Positions 62,839-62,992 of a stretch of 62,992 nt of DNA are shown here, one piece after another. Every line of letters begins with the position of its first letter. Position 1 is the stretch's first letter. The notes beneath the pieces were generated by a model. It saw only the letters and a list, made by a program, of their open reading frames with translations. It was not told the origin of the DNA and ran no database searches. Source of the DNA: Streptomyces neyagawaensis. Its GTDB lineage: Bacteria > Actinomycetota > Actinomycetes > Streptomycetales > Streptomycetaceae. The translations under genes and the position numbers were made by a program. The stretch lies in the NCBI RefSeq assembly GCF_023516595.1, contig NZ_JAMGBG010000125.1:1-62992 (forward strand), in the 5' to 3' direction.

Positions 62839-62992
62839 ATGACCGAGAAGCGTGCTGTTCTGGTCGACATCGACGGTGTGCTCACCGTCTCGTGGAAGCC
62901 ACTGCCGGGTGCGGTCGGGGCGTTGCGGGAGATCCGCGGTGCCGGGCTGGGCGTCGCGCTGGTGACCAACACGACGTCCCGGACGCGGGCGT
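62839..62992 (+). CDS. HAD-superfamily phosphatase (HAD-IIA), N-terminal part, truncated by window end
   Basis: 51 codons are visible from the ATG at 62839: MTEKRAVLVDIDGVLTVSWK, then LPGAVGALREIRGAGLGVAL and VTNTTSRTRA. The nucleophile motif DIDGVLT (Asp9, Asp11) and the second HAD motif TNTTSRT are intact, as in NagD-like and phospholysine/phosphohistidine phosphatases. No ribosome site is seen. TATCGT at 62826-62831 stands seven bases before the ATG, so leaderless transcription is possible. The rest of the gene is outside the window. Confidence 0.8.
   Translation, partial: MTEKRAVLVDIDGVLTVSWKPLPGAVGALREIRGAGLGVALVTNTTSRTRA

Overview
The window is high-GC actinobacterial DNA, almost certainly Streptomyces. 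It has GTG and TTG starts, AGGAGG-type ribosome sites, an apparently leaderless transcript, several four-base stop/start overlaps, two identical tRNA-Pro genes, and gene families typical of that genus (monomeric isocitrate dehydrogenase, FxSxx-COOH system, polycyclic tetramate macrolactam cluster).

Layout. 1-8.6 kb: the end of a nitrate-sensor-like histidine kinase, a remnant of an MMPL transporter gene, a streptothricin-acetyltransferase-like GNAT, a cytochrome P450, a nucleotidyltransferase/BON-domain/metallophosphoesterase operon, a doubly broken lipoprotein/DUF6766 fusion, an ABC exporter behind a near-perfect SoxR-type promoter, and a flippase-like membrane protein. 8.9-17 kb: MscS channel, a Streptomyces palindromic repeat, monomeric isocitrate dehydrogenase, an esterase divergent from an OhrR/MarR regulator, an aldo/keto reductase and a coiled-coil protein.

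17.0-32.2 kb is a polycyclic tetramate macrolactam (PTM) gene cluster. It runs hydroxylase, iterative PKS-NRPS (KS-AT-DH-KR-ACP-C-A-PCP-TE, ornithine-like adenylation code), P450, one phytoene-dehydrogenase-like flavoprotein and one NADP-dependent oxidoreductase. One flavoprotein plus one oxidoreductase is the ikarugamycin (5-6-5 ring) complement; the hydroxylase and P450 predict an oxidised congener. 32.3-36.7 kb on the minus strand is a trehalose-type LpqY-SugABC importer.

36.9-59.8 kb lies between two identical tRNA-Pro(GGG) genes in the same orientation. It holds: a complete FxSxx-COOH system (fxsA precursor ending FDSAL, radical-SAM fxsB, TIR-like fxsC, and fxsT, a ParA-like/TIR/NB-ARC/TPR protein), which combines a peptide-modification module with an NLR-like signalling ATPase and is the least understood system here; a hydroxyquinol-type aromatic catabolic operon divergent from an AcoR-like activator, with an operator-like palindrome between them; a second ABC exporter; glpF-glpK-glpD; and a solitary dhaK. 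After the second tRNA come a DUF309 protein, a DHA2 drug exporter with a long cytoplasmic tail, and the start of a HAD phosphatase.

All functional statements come from reading the translated sequence and remembered family motifs. No database search was run.
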